A DNA stretch of 64,000 nt from Empedobacter brevis_A. Its GTDB lineage: Bacteria > Bacteroidota > Bacteroidia > Flavobacteriales > Weeksellaceae. The notes below the pieces were generated by a model. The model was not told the DNA's origin. It searched no databases and saw only the letters and a list, made by a program, of their open reading frames with translations. Below are positions 23,426-32,488 of the stretch, piece after piece. The DNA lies in contig NZ_CBCPHV010000007.1 in the NCBI RefSeq assembly GCF_965118635.1, forward strand, positions 1 through 64,000, read 5' to 3'. Every line of letters begins with the position of its first letter. The stretch's first letter is position 1. Position numbers and translations under genes: made by a program.

Positions 23426-24866
23426 TGTAAGGAATCAAAATATAGAATGTTGTACCAACAGAAACTTCGGTTTCAAAACGGATTGTACCATCATAATCAT
23501 CAATAATTTTTTTAACCATTGGTAAACCGATTCCCATTCCACTATTCTTTGTTGTAAACTTAGGTACGAAAATCGAATCTTGTGATTCGACAGGAATTCC
23601 ATTTCCGTTGTCTTGAATTGTTATATGTAAAAAATTATCAATCAGAAATACATCAACTTTTACTTTGGCAACACGAGATTTTGGGATAGATTGAAAAGCA
23701 TTTTTCGTAATATTTGTGATGACTCTATTCAAATATTGTTTATCAAAATGCATCAAAATTATATCTGGAGAATAATTAAACTCAATGTACTCCATTGGAA
23801 ATACATAAAGTGAATTTCTTATAACTTCAACAATATCAATTTTTTCATCGTTACGAGAAGGCATTTTTGCAAAATCAGAAAACGCTTCAGCTATAGCCGA
23901 TATTGTATCTATTTGTTGCAATAAAATATTTCCTGTTCGTATTGTTTTTTCTTCAATATCAGGATCATTAGGATCAAATTTTCGCATATAATTCTGAATC
24001 ATTAATCGCATTGGAGTTAATGGATTTCTTACTTCATGAGCTACTTGTCTTGCAAAATCTCTCCAAGCTTCTTCTCGTTCTTGTTTCGCAATTAAGTCTG
24101 ATTGTTCTCTTAATCTAAACAACATATCGTTATAAGAATCGACCAAAACTTTTATTTCATCATTTCCATCGTAGCGGATTGGCATATTGTTTACAATAAC
24201 TTCTGTTTCTCGAATACGATCTGCAAATGACCAGAGTTTATTCAATGTACGTTTTGTAACAAAGTATACTGCTAATGTTCCGAAAAGAAGAATAACGCCA
24301 AAAGCTAAGCCATAACTACCAATTAAGGTAAACATGTCTTGTTGTAAGAAATCTTGATTTGATTGATAAGGTAAACAAAGGATTGCAATATTTTCGTTGT
24401 AGTAATTCTTTATATTGCTGTATGATGAATAAATATCATTTTCATTGTTATTATCTCTATTCGCGATGATAAAATCGTTCGAATTTTTGAGTTTGTCTAA
24501 TATTTTTTGAGGTAAAACATTATAAGTTGTCGAAACTGGTTGTGTTGTAAGTATTTTATTCCCACGCAAATCGTAGATAACAATATCTGTTTTATTAATA
24601 TCTCCAATTCTAAGAAAGCCATCTTCTAAGATGGAATGAATATTATCTTTGGTCGCAATACCAGGATAATTATCCATTTCGTAATCTATTGCAGATTCTA
24701 CAGCTCTTACCTTTCTTTTGAGAATATCTTCATGATATTGTTTGGTTTGCTCATTGAAATGATTTGCAGTAATCAGCAAGATAGCACCTGCTGTAAATAA
24801 CAAAATCGTTACCATATAAATGATAATACGAATGGGTAGCGATAGGTTATTTTTTTTTCTAATCAT
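23418..24866 (-). CDS. NtrY-like membrane sensor histidine kinase
   Basis: 482 residues. Topology: a membrane helix at about 12-34, an extracytoplasmic sensor region to about 180, a second helix at about 182-204, a HAMP region, then the kinase core. His277 in FARQVAHEVRNPLTPM is the phosphorylation site; the N box is NITKNAFQSIPK, G1 is DNGNGIP and G2 is GMGIGLPMVKKI. The LTPM after the H box is typical of NtrY-like kinases. No response regulator is adjacent, so the partner is unlinked. It lies three bases after ribE and overlaps the methyltransferase gene downstream. Signal unknown. Confidence 0.9.
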   Translation of the reverse strand: MIRKKNNLSLPIRIIIYMVTILLFTAGAILLITANHFNEQTKQYHEDILKRKVRAVESAIDYEMDNYPGIATKDNIHSILEDGFLRIGDINKTDIVIYDLRGNKILTTQPVSTTYNVLPQKILDKLKNSNDFIIANRDNNNENDIYSSYSNIKNYYNENIAILCLPYQSNQDFLQQDMFTLIGSYGLAFGVILLFGTLAVYFVTKRTLNKLWSFADRIRETEVIVNNMPIRYDGNDEIKVLVDSYNDMLFRLREQSDLIAKQEREEAWRDFARQVAHEVRNPLTPMRLMIQNYMRKFDPNDPDIEEKTIRTGNILLQQIDTISAIAEAFSDFAKMPSRNDEKIDIVEVIRNSLYVFPMEYIEFNYSPDIILMHFDKQYLNRVITNITKNAFQSIPKSRVAKVKVDVFLIDNFLHITIQDNGNGIPVESQDSIFVPKFTTKNSGMGIGLPMVKKIIDDYDGTIRFETEVSVGTTFYILIPYNE

Positions 24867-24869
24867 TGT

Positions 24870-25457
24870 TTATTTTTGGAATAATCTTTTTACGTATTTT
24901 CCTAAGATGTCAAATTCTAAATTTATTGTATCGCCAACTTTCACTTGATTAAGATTTGTAAATTCCCAAGTATAAGGTATAATCGCAACAGAAAATTGTC
25001 CAACTTTACTGTCTACAACAGTTAAGCTAATTCCATTTAGACAGATAGATCCTTTTTCTACTGTTACATTTCCAGACGAAACTTCGTCGTATTCTACTGT
25101 TACAAAAAAGCTACCATTTTGGTTTTCTATTGAAACAATTTTTCCAATTTGATCTACATGTCCTTGTACAATGTGACCATCGATACGACCATTGAATTGC
25201 AAACATCGTTCTAAATTGATCAAATCACCATTTTTTAATGTGTTAAAATTTGTTTTTTTTAGCGTTTCCTCTATAGCAGTGACTTTGTAAAGCCCATCTT
25301 TAAAATCAACAACTGTTAAACAAACTCCGTTATGTGCAACACTTTGATCAATTTTTAATTCATCACAAAAATCAGCTTCAATCCATAAATGTAAATTAGA
25401 TTGATCTTTCTCTGCTTTTACAAGCTTTCCTACTCCTTCTACGATTCCTACAAACAT
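24870..25457 (-). CDS. ribE: Riboflavin synthase alpha subunit
   Basis: 195 residues made of two repeated lumazine-binding barrels. The first begins MFVGIVEGVGKL; the second begins around FNGRIDGHIVQGHVDQIGKI, with GSICLNGISLTVVD mirroring HNGVCLTVVD in the first half. It dismutates two 6,7-dimethyl-8-ribityllumazine molecules to riboflavin. There is no room or signal for an FMN riboswitch in the 104 bases before it. It precedes the sensor-kinase gene by three bases, probably on one transcript. Confidence 0.95.
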   Translation of the reverse strand: MFVGIVEGVGKLVKAEKDQSNLHLWIEADFCDELKIDQSVAHNGVCLTVVDFKDGLYKVTAIEETLKKTNFNTLKNGDLINLERCLQFNGRIDGHIVQGHVDQIGKIVSIENQNGSFFVTVEYDEVSSGNVTVEKGSICLNGISLTVVDSKVGQFSVAIIPYTWEFTNLNQVKVGDTINLEFDILGKYVKRLFQK

Positions 25458-25507
25458 GATGTTATTTTTTGTGAAATTAATAATTAATTTAAACTTATAA
25501 AATGAAA

Positions 25508-25535
25508 AAGGGATGATTTTAAAACATCATCCCTT
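25508..25535. terminator. Terminator after glmS
   Basis: Perfect 10-base stem AAGGGATGAT / ATCATCCCTT with an eight-base loop; the minus strand continues with TTTTTC. It lies between the glmS stop and the ribE start and serves glmS. Confidence 0.8.
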
Positions 25536-25561
25536 AAATATATGTACTTTAAAATATTTTC

Positions 25562-27409
25562 TTATTCTACAGTAACAGATTTTGCTAAATTACGAGGTTG
25601 ATCTACATTCTTTCCTAATTTAACGGCAATCCAATATGATAATAATTGTAAAGGAATAGCTGTTAAGATTGGTGAGAATTCTTCTGCTGTTTCTGGGATT
25701 ACAACGTAATCATCTGCCATAGCAGTTACTTGCTCATCACCTTCGTTTACAATTGCAATTACTTTTGCACTACGCGATTTTATTTCTTGAATATTAGAAA
25801 CTACTTTTTCATAGTATCCTTTTTTCGTAGCAATTACAATTACTGGCATATTTTCATCCAACAATGCAATTGGTCCGTGCTTCATTTCTGCTGCTGGATA
25901 TCCTTCTGCGTGAATATAAGATATTTCTTTCAATTTTAATGCTCCTTCTAATGCAGATGGATAATTGTATCCACGTCCTAGATAAATTGCATTTTTATTG
26001 TCTTTATATTTCTCCGCAATTTGATCGATAACTCCTTCACAATTATCTAAAATTTGCTGTACTAACTCAGGAATACGCTCTAACTCGCGCGTTAATAAGT
26101 TGAATTTCTCTGTTGATAATTCACCATTATGTTTTCCTAATTTCAAAGCAATTAATGCTAAAACTGTTAATTGAGCTGTAAATGCTTTTGTTGAAGCTAC
26201 TCCAATTTCTGGTCCTGCATGTGTATAAGCACCGGCGTCTGTGATTCGAGCAATAGAAGAACCTACAACATTATTAATTCCGAAGATAAATGCTCCTGCT
26301 TCTTTTGCTAATTTAAGTGCTGCTAATGTATCTGCAGTTTCTCCTGATTGAGAAATTGCAATAACAACATCGTGTTTGTTGATAATTGGATTACGGTAAC
26401 GGAATTCAGATGCATATTCTACTTCTACAGGAATACGAGCGAAATCTTCGATCATGTATTCAGCAACTAAACCTGCATGATAAGATGTTCCGCATGCAAC
26501 AATGATGATTCGTTTTGCATTCAAGAATTTTTCTTGATGATCCCAAATTCCAGCCATTTTTATTACACCTTCGTCTACTAATAAACGTCCACGCATTGTA
26601 TCACGAATAGAACGTGGTTGTTCATTGATTTCTTTTAACATGAAATGTTCATAACCACCTTTTTCAATCGCTTCAATATTCAATTGTAATTCTTGTATAT
26701 CTAAAGAAACTGCTTCATTGTTATGTATTGTACGTACGTCAACTACTTTATCTAAAGTAATTGTTGCCATATCTCCATCTTCAAGATAAACTGCATCCTT
26801 TGTAAATTCTATGAACGGAGAAGCATCAGAAGCAACGAAGAATTCGTTTTCACCAATACCTATCGCTAAAGGAGAACCTAAACGGCCTACAACGATTGTA
26901 TTAGGTTCTTCTTTATCTAAAACAGCAATTGCATAAGCTCCAATAACTTCATTCAAAGCTAAACGAACAGCATCTGTTAAATTTAAGTTTTGTTCTTCTT
27001 GAAATAATTGAATGAAGTTAACTAAAACTTCTGTATCTGTTTCACTGTGAAAAACATAACCTTTGTCTTTTAATAATTGTTTGATTGATTCATAATTTTC
27101 AATAATCCCGTTATGAACCAAAACTAAACGTCCATTATTTGACATATGTGGGTGAGAGTTTACATCATTTGGAACACCATGTGTTGCCCAACGTGTATGC
27201 CCAATTCCTAAATGAGGCGTTTTATCTAAATTTTCTGATTTTCTTTCTAAATCAGAAACTTTTCCTTTTGTTTTTACTAATTCAAAACCAGTACCAGTAG
27301 AAAGAACTAATCCTGCACTATCATATCCACGATATTCTAGTCTTTTTAGTCCATTTATAATAATTGGGTACGCTTCGCGATGTCCAATATATCCTACAAT
27401 TCCACACAT
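25562..27409 (-). CDS. glmS: Glutamine-fructose-6-phosphate aminotransferase (isomerizing)
   Basis: 615 residues, full length. Cys2 (MCGIVGYIG) is the glutaminase nucleophile. Two SIS domains follow: the first with CGTSYHAGLVAEYM and SQSGETADTLAALK, the second with YLGRGYNYPSALEGALKLKE; the C-terminal LAKSVTVE is the conserved tail. It makes glucosamine-6-phosphate, the entry to UDP-GlcNAc, and so feeds peptidoglycan and both polysaccharide loci. The 49-base upstream gap is too short for a glmS ribozyme. Confidence 0.97.
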   Translation of the reverse strand: MCGIVGYIGHREAYPIIINGLKRLEYRGYDSAGLVLSTGTGFELVKTKGKVSDLERKSENLDKTPHLGIGHTRWATHGVPNDVNSHPHMSNNGRLVLVHNGIIENYESIKQLLKDKGYVFHSETDTEVLVNFIQLFQEEQNLNLTDAVRLALNEVIGAYAIAVLDKEEPNTIVVGRLGSPLAIGIGENEFFVASDASPFIEFTKDAVYLEDGDMATITLDKVVDVRTIHNNEAVSLDIQELQLNIEAIEKGGYEHFMLKEINEQPRSIRDTMRGRLLVDEGVIKMAGIWDHQEKFLNAKRIIIVACGTSYHAGLVAEYMIEDFARIPVEVEYASEFRYRNPIINKHDVVIAISQSGETADTLAALKLAKEAGAFIFGINNVVGSSIARITDAGAYTHAGPEIGVASTKAFTAQLTVLALIALKLGKHNGELSTEKFNLLTRELERIPELVQQILDNCEGVIDQIAEKYKDNKNAIYLGRGYNYPSALEGALKLKEISYIHAEGYPAAEMKHGPIALLDENMPVIVIATKKGYYEKVVSNIQEIKSRSAKVIAIVNEGDEQVTAMADDYVVIPETAEEFSPILTAIPLQLLSYWIAVKLGKNVDQPRNLAKSVTVE

Positions 27410-27458
27410 AATATTTTATAGTATTTAAGTTAAATTAATTTGTTAAAAATAATAATCT

Positions 27459-29078
27459 CTATTTTTTAGAGAAATATACCAATAATTTTATTTTTTTATC
27501 CGCTACTTCCGTATTATTTCCATGTAAAACGATTCTATAAGGATTGTAAGCTCTGTTATTTTGATAAGGATTTGTACTATTAATAGTTGATGGGTCTTTA
27601 ACAGATGTTAAGAAATTCCCCATTGTAATGTACATGCTTTCATCATTAAATTTATTTCCTTTTTCTAAAACACCTTTTAGATACTTTGTAATATCAATTG
27701 TATAAAAATCGGTTTTACCTGTAACAATAGGATTAAAATGAACAGAAGTCGGATATGAATTATAAAACTCTAAAACGTCTGCATACAATTCATTAACAAC
27801 TTTATCATCTTTTTTATAATTATTCCAAGCAAGTAAATAAGGAGGTTTTGGAAAACCATAAGAATCATCTATATAAAATTTTAATTTGGCTCCAAGAATT
27901 GCAATATTGCTTTTAGTCATCTCAGCTTTTAATTCATTTAGTTGAGATTGATTAATTTTTAATTTTGCGTAATTTCCACTCATTCCACTTAAGTACAGTC
28001 TCGAATCACCGTTTACTTCATCCGGTTTAATTGTTGAATAAAGTGAACCCACCGTATTATTGACAATTTGAGATGCTATAACATTCGAGTTATTTCCTAT
28101 AGCTGAGTTCCATTGATTTGTAAAATCAAAAGCGTAAGTACCGCTTAGACGCTCTTTATAATCTTTATCTGTATCTTCTTTCTTTTTTGGATTTTTGTAA
28201 GAAAAATACATCTTCAAGTCAATCTTATTTGGATTAAAATTAACAATAAATCCATTTGATTCTTCTACAGAAAATTCAAGACCTTTTATATTCTCACGAA
28301 TAAATGTCGCATAATCTGAAAGTAATCCTGTTTTTGCATTTTTGACAATTTTTTCATCAAAATAACTTTTATCTAAAGAAACTTTATAGCCTGGTACAAT
28401 TTCAGAAATATTAGAAGTTCCTTTTTGCTGTTTAACAACTCTTCCTGTTATAGTTTTACCAATAATAGCCGTTCCAAGTACCTTTGAATTAACAGCTATT
28501 GGAGATTCAAGCCCGCTTAATTGCGAAAAATATTTTGTATCATTGTATAAGACAGTATTAATATCCTTGATTTTCAAGGTCATTGGAATATCTTTATTAC
28601 CATACAAAGAATCTACTGCATATTTAGTCGTAATTTGAATTGTATCTGTTTCTTCTGGTTTTTTTCCTGGTTTAGATAAATTAATCGTATCTCTTGAAAT
28701 AGGATCTTTAGTTGCGTTATAATAAACAGGAATGATCAAATTTACAGAATCCACTAAAGTTTCTGGTTCAAAATTTGGATTACCTATAGATGAAGGTCTA
28801 ATTTGTGTATAAAATTTAGACGATGTAGATCCAAAAATAGGTTCGTTATATACCCCAAAAGCTCCATTTTGAAGAACGAATTTATCCGTACGAAGCGTAT
28901 CAAATTTGGCATTAAAAGCAATAACATCTAAAGTTTTTAGATTTCCTTCTGCTTCGCCTCCAATCACGTTGTTATCTAATCCTAGTGTTTCATCTTCACA
29001 AGAAACAACAGTTCCCAATCCAATGATCATAGCAACAGACATAGAAAGGACATTCAAAATTTTTTTCATTAATCTCAA
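27459..29078 (-). CDS. DUF4270-family lipoprotein
   Basis: 539 residues. A signal peptide of about 26 residues ends in TVVSC (Cys27), a lipobox, followed by acidic EDETLG as in DUF4270 proteins; the true start may be Met4 (29069). The mature part is beta-rich with a GxxxxxFYTQIRPSSIGNPNF-like early block and no enzymatic motif. Members are Bacteroidetes-specific outer-membrane-associated lipoproteins of unknown role. It begins six bases after the GlgA-like stop; the DUF4270-GlgA-panC arrangement is recurrent in Flavobacteriia (general knowledge), hinting at a shared function that is still undefined. Confidence 0.85.
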   Translation of the reverse strand: MRLMKKILNVLSMSVAMIIGLGTVVSCEDETLGLDNNVIGGEAEGNLKTLDVIAFNAKFDTLRTDKFVLQNGAFGVYNEPIFGSTSSKFYTQIRPSSIGNPNFEPETLVDSVNLIIPVYYNATKDPISRDTINLSKPGKKPEETDTIQITTKYAVDSLYGNKDIPMTLKIKDINTVLYNDTKYFSQLSGLESPIAVNSKVLGTAIIGKTITGRVVKQQKGTSNISEIVPGYKVSLDKSYFDEKIVKNAKTGLLSDYATFIRENIKGLEFSVEESNGFIVNFNPNKIDLKMYFSYKNPKKKEDTDKDYKERLSGTYAFDFTNQWNSAIGNNSNVIASQIVNNTVGSLYSTIKPDEVNGDSRLYLSGMSGNYAKLKINQSQLNELKAEMTKSNIAILGAKLKFYIDDSYGFPKPPYLLAWNNYKKDDKVVNELYADVLEFYNSYPTSVHFNPIVTGKTDFYTIDITKYLKGVLEKGNKFNDESMYITMGNFLTSVKDPSTINSTNPYQNNRAYNPYRIVLHGNNTEVADKKIKLLVYFSKK

Positions 29079-29084
29079 CAGATT

Positions 29085-29897
29085 TTAATTAGAGTTCATT
29101 ACTTCCTCAAGATAAAAGTCTTTGTAAACTTCTTTTGCTTGCTCTTTAGAACAATAATCTAATAGAGGAATATTTTGTTGGTTGATATAGTTTTTTACAT
29201 CTTCAGGAATTATCTCTTCTCCTTTTGCAACTGCATCAGCATATTGCAATGAAGCTTGTATCATACCTAAATGTGTAGGTTTTTCTAAGTATTGTTTTAC
29301 ATCAGCTTCTACTTTATCAAAAGCTAATTTTTTAACTAATTCATTATCCAATTCTCCTTCAAATCCATTGTCAAATAAAGAAACAACAACTTTTGCATCT
29401 TGAAAGAAAGGATCATCAGAATAATATTCTTTTAGATATAGTGGTACTAAACTAGACATCCAACCCATTACGTGAACAACATCTGGTTTCCAGTTTAATT
29501 TTTTTACAGTTTCTAAAACTCCTTTCGCGAAGAAAATAGAACGTTCGTCGTTATCTGGAAATAGACCATTATCTTCTCCATAAACTTCTTTGCGTTTAAA
29601 GTATTCTTCGTTATCGATAAAATACACTTGTAGTCTTTCTCCTGGCACAGAAGCAACTTTAATGATTAAGGGTTGATCCAAATCATTAATAATCATGTTC
29701 ATACCTGAAAGTCTTATTACTTCGTGTAATTGGTGTCTTCTTTCGTTAATTGCTCCAAATCTTGGCATAAAGATTCTTACATCTGCGCCACTACTTTGCA
29801 TGATTTTTGGCAAACCTAATGCTTGTGAAGACATCGGATTTTCAGGAAAGTAAGGTACCATTTCTGTTGTTACATACAATATGCGCTTTCCTTCCAT
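29085..29897 (-). CDS. GlgA-like (GT5) N-terminal-domain protein
   Basis: 270 residues, about half the length of glycogen synthase. Only the N-terminal Rossmann half is present: RILYVTTEMVPYFPENPMSS, DVRIFMPRFGAINERRHQLH, VYFIDNEEYFKRKEVYGEDN and PDVVHVMGWMSSLVPLYL. The K-x-G-G motif of real GlgA (near residue 15) is replaced by MSSQALGLP, and the C-terminal ADP-glucose domain is missing, so glycogen synthesis is unlikely. The frame is clean and the gene sits in a recurrent context with a DUF4270 gene, so it looks like a stable, repurposed short form rather than a fragment. Confidence 0.85.
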   Translation of the reverse strand: MEGKRILYVTTEMVPYFPENPMSSQALGLPKIMQSSGADVRIFMPRFGAINERRHQLHEVIRLSGMNMIINDLDQPLIIKVASVPGERLQVYFIDNEEYFKRKEVYGEDNGLFPDNDERSIFFAKGVLETVKKLNWKPDVVHVMGWMSSLVPLYLKEYYSDDPFFQDAKVVVSLFDNGFEGELDNELVKKLAFDKVEADVKQYLEKPTHLGMIQASLQYADAVAKGEEIIPEDVKNYINQQNIPLLDYCSKEQAKEVYKDFYLEEVMNSN

Positions 29898-29933
29898 AAT
29901 TTCTACTCTCTTTTCCTAATGAATAATAAGGCA

Positions 29934-29941
29934 CAAATTTA
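29934..29941 (-). promoter_or_regulatory. Candidate -7 box of the GlgA-like/DUF4270 unit
   Basis: Minus-strand TAAATTTG fits TAnnTTTG, 36 bases before the start codon. It lies within 10-40 bases of the divergent panC promoter. A -33 TTG at the right spacing is not evident. Confidence 0.45.
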
Positions 29942-29951
29942 CAAAAAAATG

Positions 29952-29981
29952 TTGATATATTATTTGCTTATAGTAGCTTTG
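29952..29981 (+). promoter_or_regulatory. Bacteroidetes-type promoter of panC
   Basis: TTG (29952-29954), exactly 19 bases, then TAGCTTTG (29974-29981), a full match to the -33/-7 consensus. The start codon of panC follows 34 bases later. Confidence 0.7.
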
Positions 29982-30015
29982 CCACATATTAGTTTTTTTT
30001 TAACAAATCCAAAAG

Positions 30016-30858
30016 ATGGTTATATTTAACGAAAAGGAAAAATTAACTCCCGCAATCGTCGAGTTAAAAAACCAAAACAAAACCATTGGCTTTATCCCTA
30101 CAATGGGCGCTTTGCATGAAGGACACATGTCTTTAGTAAAAGCTTCTAAAGCTCAAAATGACTACACAATTGTCAGCATTTTTGTCAATCCAACACAATT
30201 TAATAATCCAGAAGATTTAGCAAAATATCCTCGAACTGAGGAAAATGATAAAGAATTGTTAATGAAATATGGTTGCGATTTTGTTTATATGCCGACTGTT
30301 CAAGATTTATATGCTCCAAATGAAGGCGCAAAACATTATGATTTTGGCACAATAGATAAAGTAATGGAAGGCGCTTCTCGTCCAGGACATTTTGATGGTG
30401 TTGCTACGGTTGTGAGTAAACTATTCAAAGCTGCACTTCCTACAAAAGCATATTTTGGAGAAAAAGATTTTCAGCAAATCCGAATCATTCATGAAATGGT
30501 TAAACAAGAAAATTTAGATGTAGAAATTGTTCCAATGCCAACTTATCGTGCCGATTCTGGATTAGCTTTTAGCTCGAGAAACGCTCGATTGTCAGCACAA
30601 CAAACTCTTGATGCACCACAAATTTATTCTATTTTATCAGAAGCTGTTCAATTAAAAAATGACGGAAAAGAAGTCGCTGAAGTGAAAACTTTTGTTGAAA
30701 ATGAATTCAGAAATTCACCTTTCGAATTAGAGTATTTTGAAATTACTGATGAAGAAACATTATTGCCAATTTCGCATTTTTCTGATGCAAAAAATAGTCG
30801 TGGATTTGTCGTAGCTTATGCTGGTGATGTACGTTTAATCGATAATATCCAGTTTTAA
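30016..30858 (+). CDS. panC: Pantothenate synthetase
   Basis: 280 residues. The HxGH-type ATP site is HEGH at 34-37 in PTMGALHEGHMSLV; NPTQFNNPEDLAKYPRT, PGHFDGVATVVSKLF, YFGEKDFQQ and the SSRNARL loop follow. It joins pantoate and beta-alanine with ATP to make pantothenate. panD, which supplies beta-alanine, follows after 93 bases with its own promoter. Confidence 0.97.
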   Translation: MVIFNEKEKLTPAIVELKNQNKTIGFIPTMGALHEGHMSLVKASKAQNDYTIVSIFVNPTQFNNPEDLAKYPRTEENDKELLMKYGCDFVYMPTVQDLYAPNEGAKHYDFGTIDKVMEGASRPGHFDGVATVVSKLFKAALPTKAYFGEKDFQQIRIIHEMVKQENLDVEIVPMPTYRADSGLAFSSRNARLSAQQTLDAPQIYSILSEAVQLKNDGKEVAEVKTFVENEFRNSPFELEYFEITDEETLLPISHFSDAKNSRGFVVAYAGDVRLIDNIQF

Positions 30859-30915
30859 TAATTTAATAAAATATAACAAATCCTTTAAACCAATTTAAAA
30901 ATATTGGAACAGGTT

Positions 30916-30944
30916 TTGAAAATTAGAAGTTCAGTGTAACTTTG
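30916..30944 (+). promoter_or_regulatory. Bacteroidetes-type promoter of panD
   Basis: TTG (30916-30918), 18 bases, then TAACTTTG (30937-30944) match the -33/-7 pattern. The panD ATG follows seven bases later, so the leader would be very short or absent. Confidence 0.6.
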
Positions 30945-30951
30945 CAAAATT

Positions 30952-31299
30952 ATGATGGTAGAAGTTTTTCACTCTAAGATACATAGAGTTAAGGTAACAG
31001 ACGCAAAATTAAACTATATCGGAAGTATTACAATCGATGAAGATTTGATTGATGCTGCAAATATGGTTGTTGGTCAGAAAGTACAAATCGTCGTTCAAGA
31101 AAATGGAGAACGATTTGAAACTTATATTATTAAAGGTAAACGCGGAAGTGGTGAAATTTGTTTAAATGGACCAGCTGCACGCAAAGTACAAGTAGGTGAT
31201 ACAATAATTATTATAACGTACGCAATGATGGAGTTTGAAGAAGCCAAAACGTACGAACCTACAATTGTTTTCCCAAACGAGGATAATCGTTTAGATTAA
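30952..31299 (+). CDS. panD: Aspartate 1-decarboxylase
   Basis: 115 residues. The self-processing site Gly24-Ser25 lies in LNYIGSITIDEDL; cleavage there yields the pyruvoyl cofactor. LNGPAARKVQVGDTIIIITY is the conserved core of the second half. It makes beta-alanine from aspartate for PanC. The next start is 14 bases downstream, so the flippase-like gene may be cotranscribed. Confidence 0.96.
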   Translation: MMVEVFHSKIHRVKVTDAKLNYIGSITIDEDLIDAANMVVGQKVQIVVQENGERFETYIIKGKRGSGEICLNGPAARKVQVGDTIIIITYAMMEFEEAKTYEPTIVFPNEDNRLD

Positions 31300-31313
31300 G
31301 AAATAATTTCAAT

Positions 31314-32333
31314 ATGAAGAGTAAGATCAAACAATCGCTCTTCTTAATCATTGCTTCATTGTTGGCTCTATTTTTTGTAGTGATAACAGTGAAGCAAATA
31401 GATTTTGAACGAGTTGCAAAAATTTTAAAACAAACCAATTATTTTTGGATTTTTGCTTCTATGGCAATTAGTATTCTAACTTATTGGATACGCGCCGCTC
31501 GTTGGAATCTTCTTCTAAAGCCAATGGGATACAATACTAAAACTTCGTCTGGATTTTGGGCTATTGCATTTGCTTATTTCATGAACTTAACCATTCCTCG
31601 AAGTGGAGAAGTTGCTCGTGCAACAAGTTTCTATAAAATGGAAAAAGTTCCTTTCGAAAAATCGTTTGGAACAGTTGTGTTAGAACGCGTTATTGATCTT
31701 TTATTTTTAGGATTTTTTTTCGGTTTAACACTTATTTTTAATTATGAAACTTTTATTCATTTTGTTGAATTAGGAAGCAAAGAAAAAACGTATGAACCAA
31801 CAACAGAACCTTCTTTCCTAAAGTATTACATTGCAATCGGAATTATAGTTTTAGGAATTGGATTAATCGCTATTTTCTGGCAAAAGATTACTCAACTAAA
31901 GTTTTTCGAAAAAATTAAATCTTTTCTACTTGGACTTTGGGAAGGAATAAAATCAATTTCGAAATTAGAAAAAAGAGGTTTGTTTATCTTTTATTCTTTT
32001 GCACTTTGGACTTGCTATTTTCTAATGACTTATCTTGTTTTCTTTGCTTTTCCAGATACTAAGAATTTCGGAATTCCAGAAGGTTTATTTCTTTTGATTG
32101 CTGGCTCTTTGGGAATGATTTTACCTGTTTCTGGCGGTTTGGCTTATCCATATATTATGTCGATTGCATTTTCTGCCGTTTATTTGGCAAAAGGTGGAGA
32201 TCAACAAGAAGGGCGAGCAATTGGCGATTATTTTGGTTTAATTCTTTATATTGCTCAAGTATTATCTATGATTAGTTTTGGATTGATTGCAATTTATAAA
32301 ATCGCAAGAATTCGACGAGATTCTACTCAATAA
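31314..32333 (+). CDS. Lysylphosphatidylglycerol synthase TM-region/flippase-like membrane protein (UPF0104)
   Basis: 339 residues with about eight membrane helices (starting near residues 9-26 and 43-60). Family blocks seen are YWIRAARWNLLLKPMGY, FAYFMNLTIPRSGEVARATSFY with VLERVIDLLFLGFFFG, and a late GSLGMILPVSGGLAYPYIM. The family includes the membrane half of MprF; stand-alone members are thought to move lipids or lipid-linked glycans, unproven here. It has no soluble aminoacyl-transfer domain. Its 14-base spacing after panD suggests readthrough. Confidence 0.82.
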   Translation: MKSKIKQSLFLIIASLLALFFVVITVKQIDFERVAKILKQTNYFWIFASMAISILTYWIRAARWNLLLKPMGYNTKTSSGFWAIAFAYFMNLTIPRSGEVARATSFYKMEKVPFEKSFGTVVLERVIDLLFLGFFFGLTLIFNYETFIHFVELGSKEKTYEPTTEPSFLKYYIAIGIIVLGIGLIAIFWQKITQLKFFEKIKSFLLGLWEGIKSISKLEKRGLFIFYSFALWTCYFLMTYLVFFAFPDTKNFGIPEGLFLLIAGSLGMILPVSGGLAYPYIMSIAFSAVYLAKGGDQQEGRAIGDYFGLILYIAQVLSMISFGLIAIYKIARIRRDSTQ

Positions 32334-32462
32334 TCACATTCCTCCGAAACGTTTATTCCAAAGCTTTATCATTTTTCCGATTTCCCAAGGATTTATTTGA
32401 TAGTATATTTTCAAAATTAAAAGAAGAATAATATCAATTAGTGGTAAAATAAATATTTCCAT
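32334..32462 (-). CDS. Possible 42-residue membrane microprotein
   Basis: In the gap between the flippase-like gene and the paralogue triplet, the minus strand has an ATG-started 42-codon frame. It begins MEIFILPLIDIILLLILKI, one hydrophobic helix, and ends in a basic tail with KMIKLWNKRFGG. The stop abuts the convergent flippase stop with no overlap. No recognised family and no clear ribosome-binding site, so it may be chance; the amphipathic layout is what makes it worth listing. Confidence 0.3.
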   Translation of the reverse strand: MEIFILPLIDIILLLILKIYYQINPWEIGKMIKLWNKRFGGM

Positions 32463-32488
32463 ACTTTGTGATTTTGATTAAACATAAC

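Noticed and set aside
25458..25561. Possible FMN riboswitch before ribE
   Set aside because: The 104-base gap is largely the glmS terminator and A/T-rich sequence, without the conserved FMN-element blocks.
27036..27056. TTTCAC...GTGAAA near-palindrome in glmS
   Set aside because: It lacks the CACGTG core of parS and lies in conserved coding sequence.
27410..27458. Possible glmS ribozyme upstream of glmS
   Set aside because: The gap is only 49 bases, and the ribozyme is not known from this phylum.
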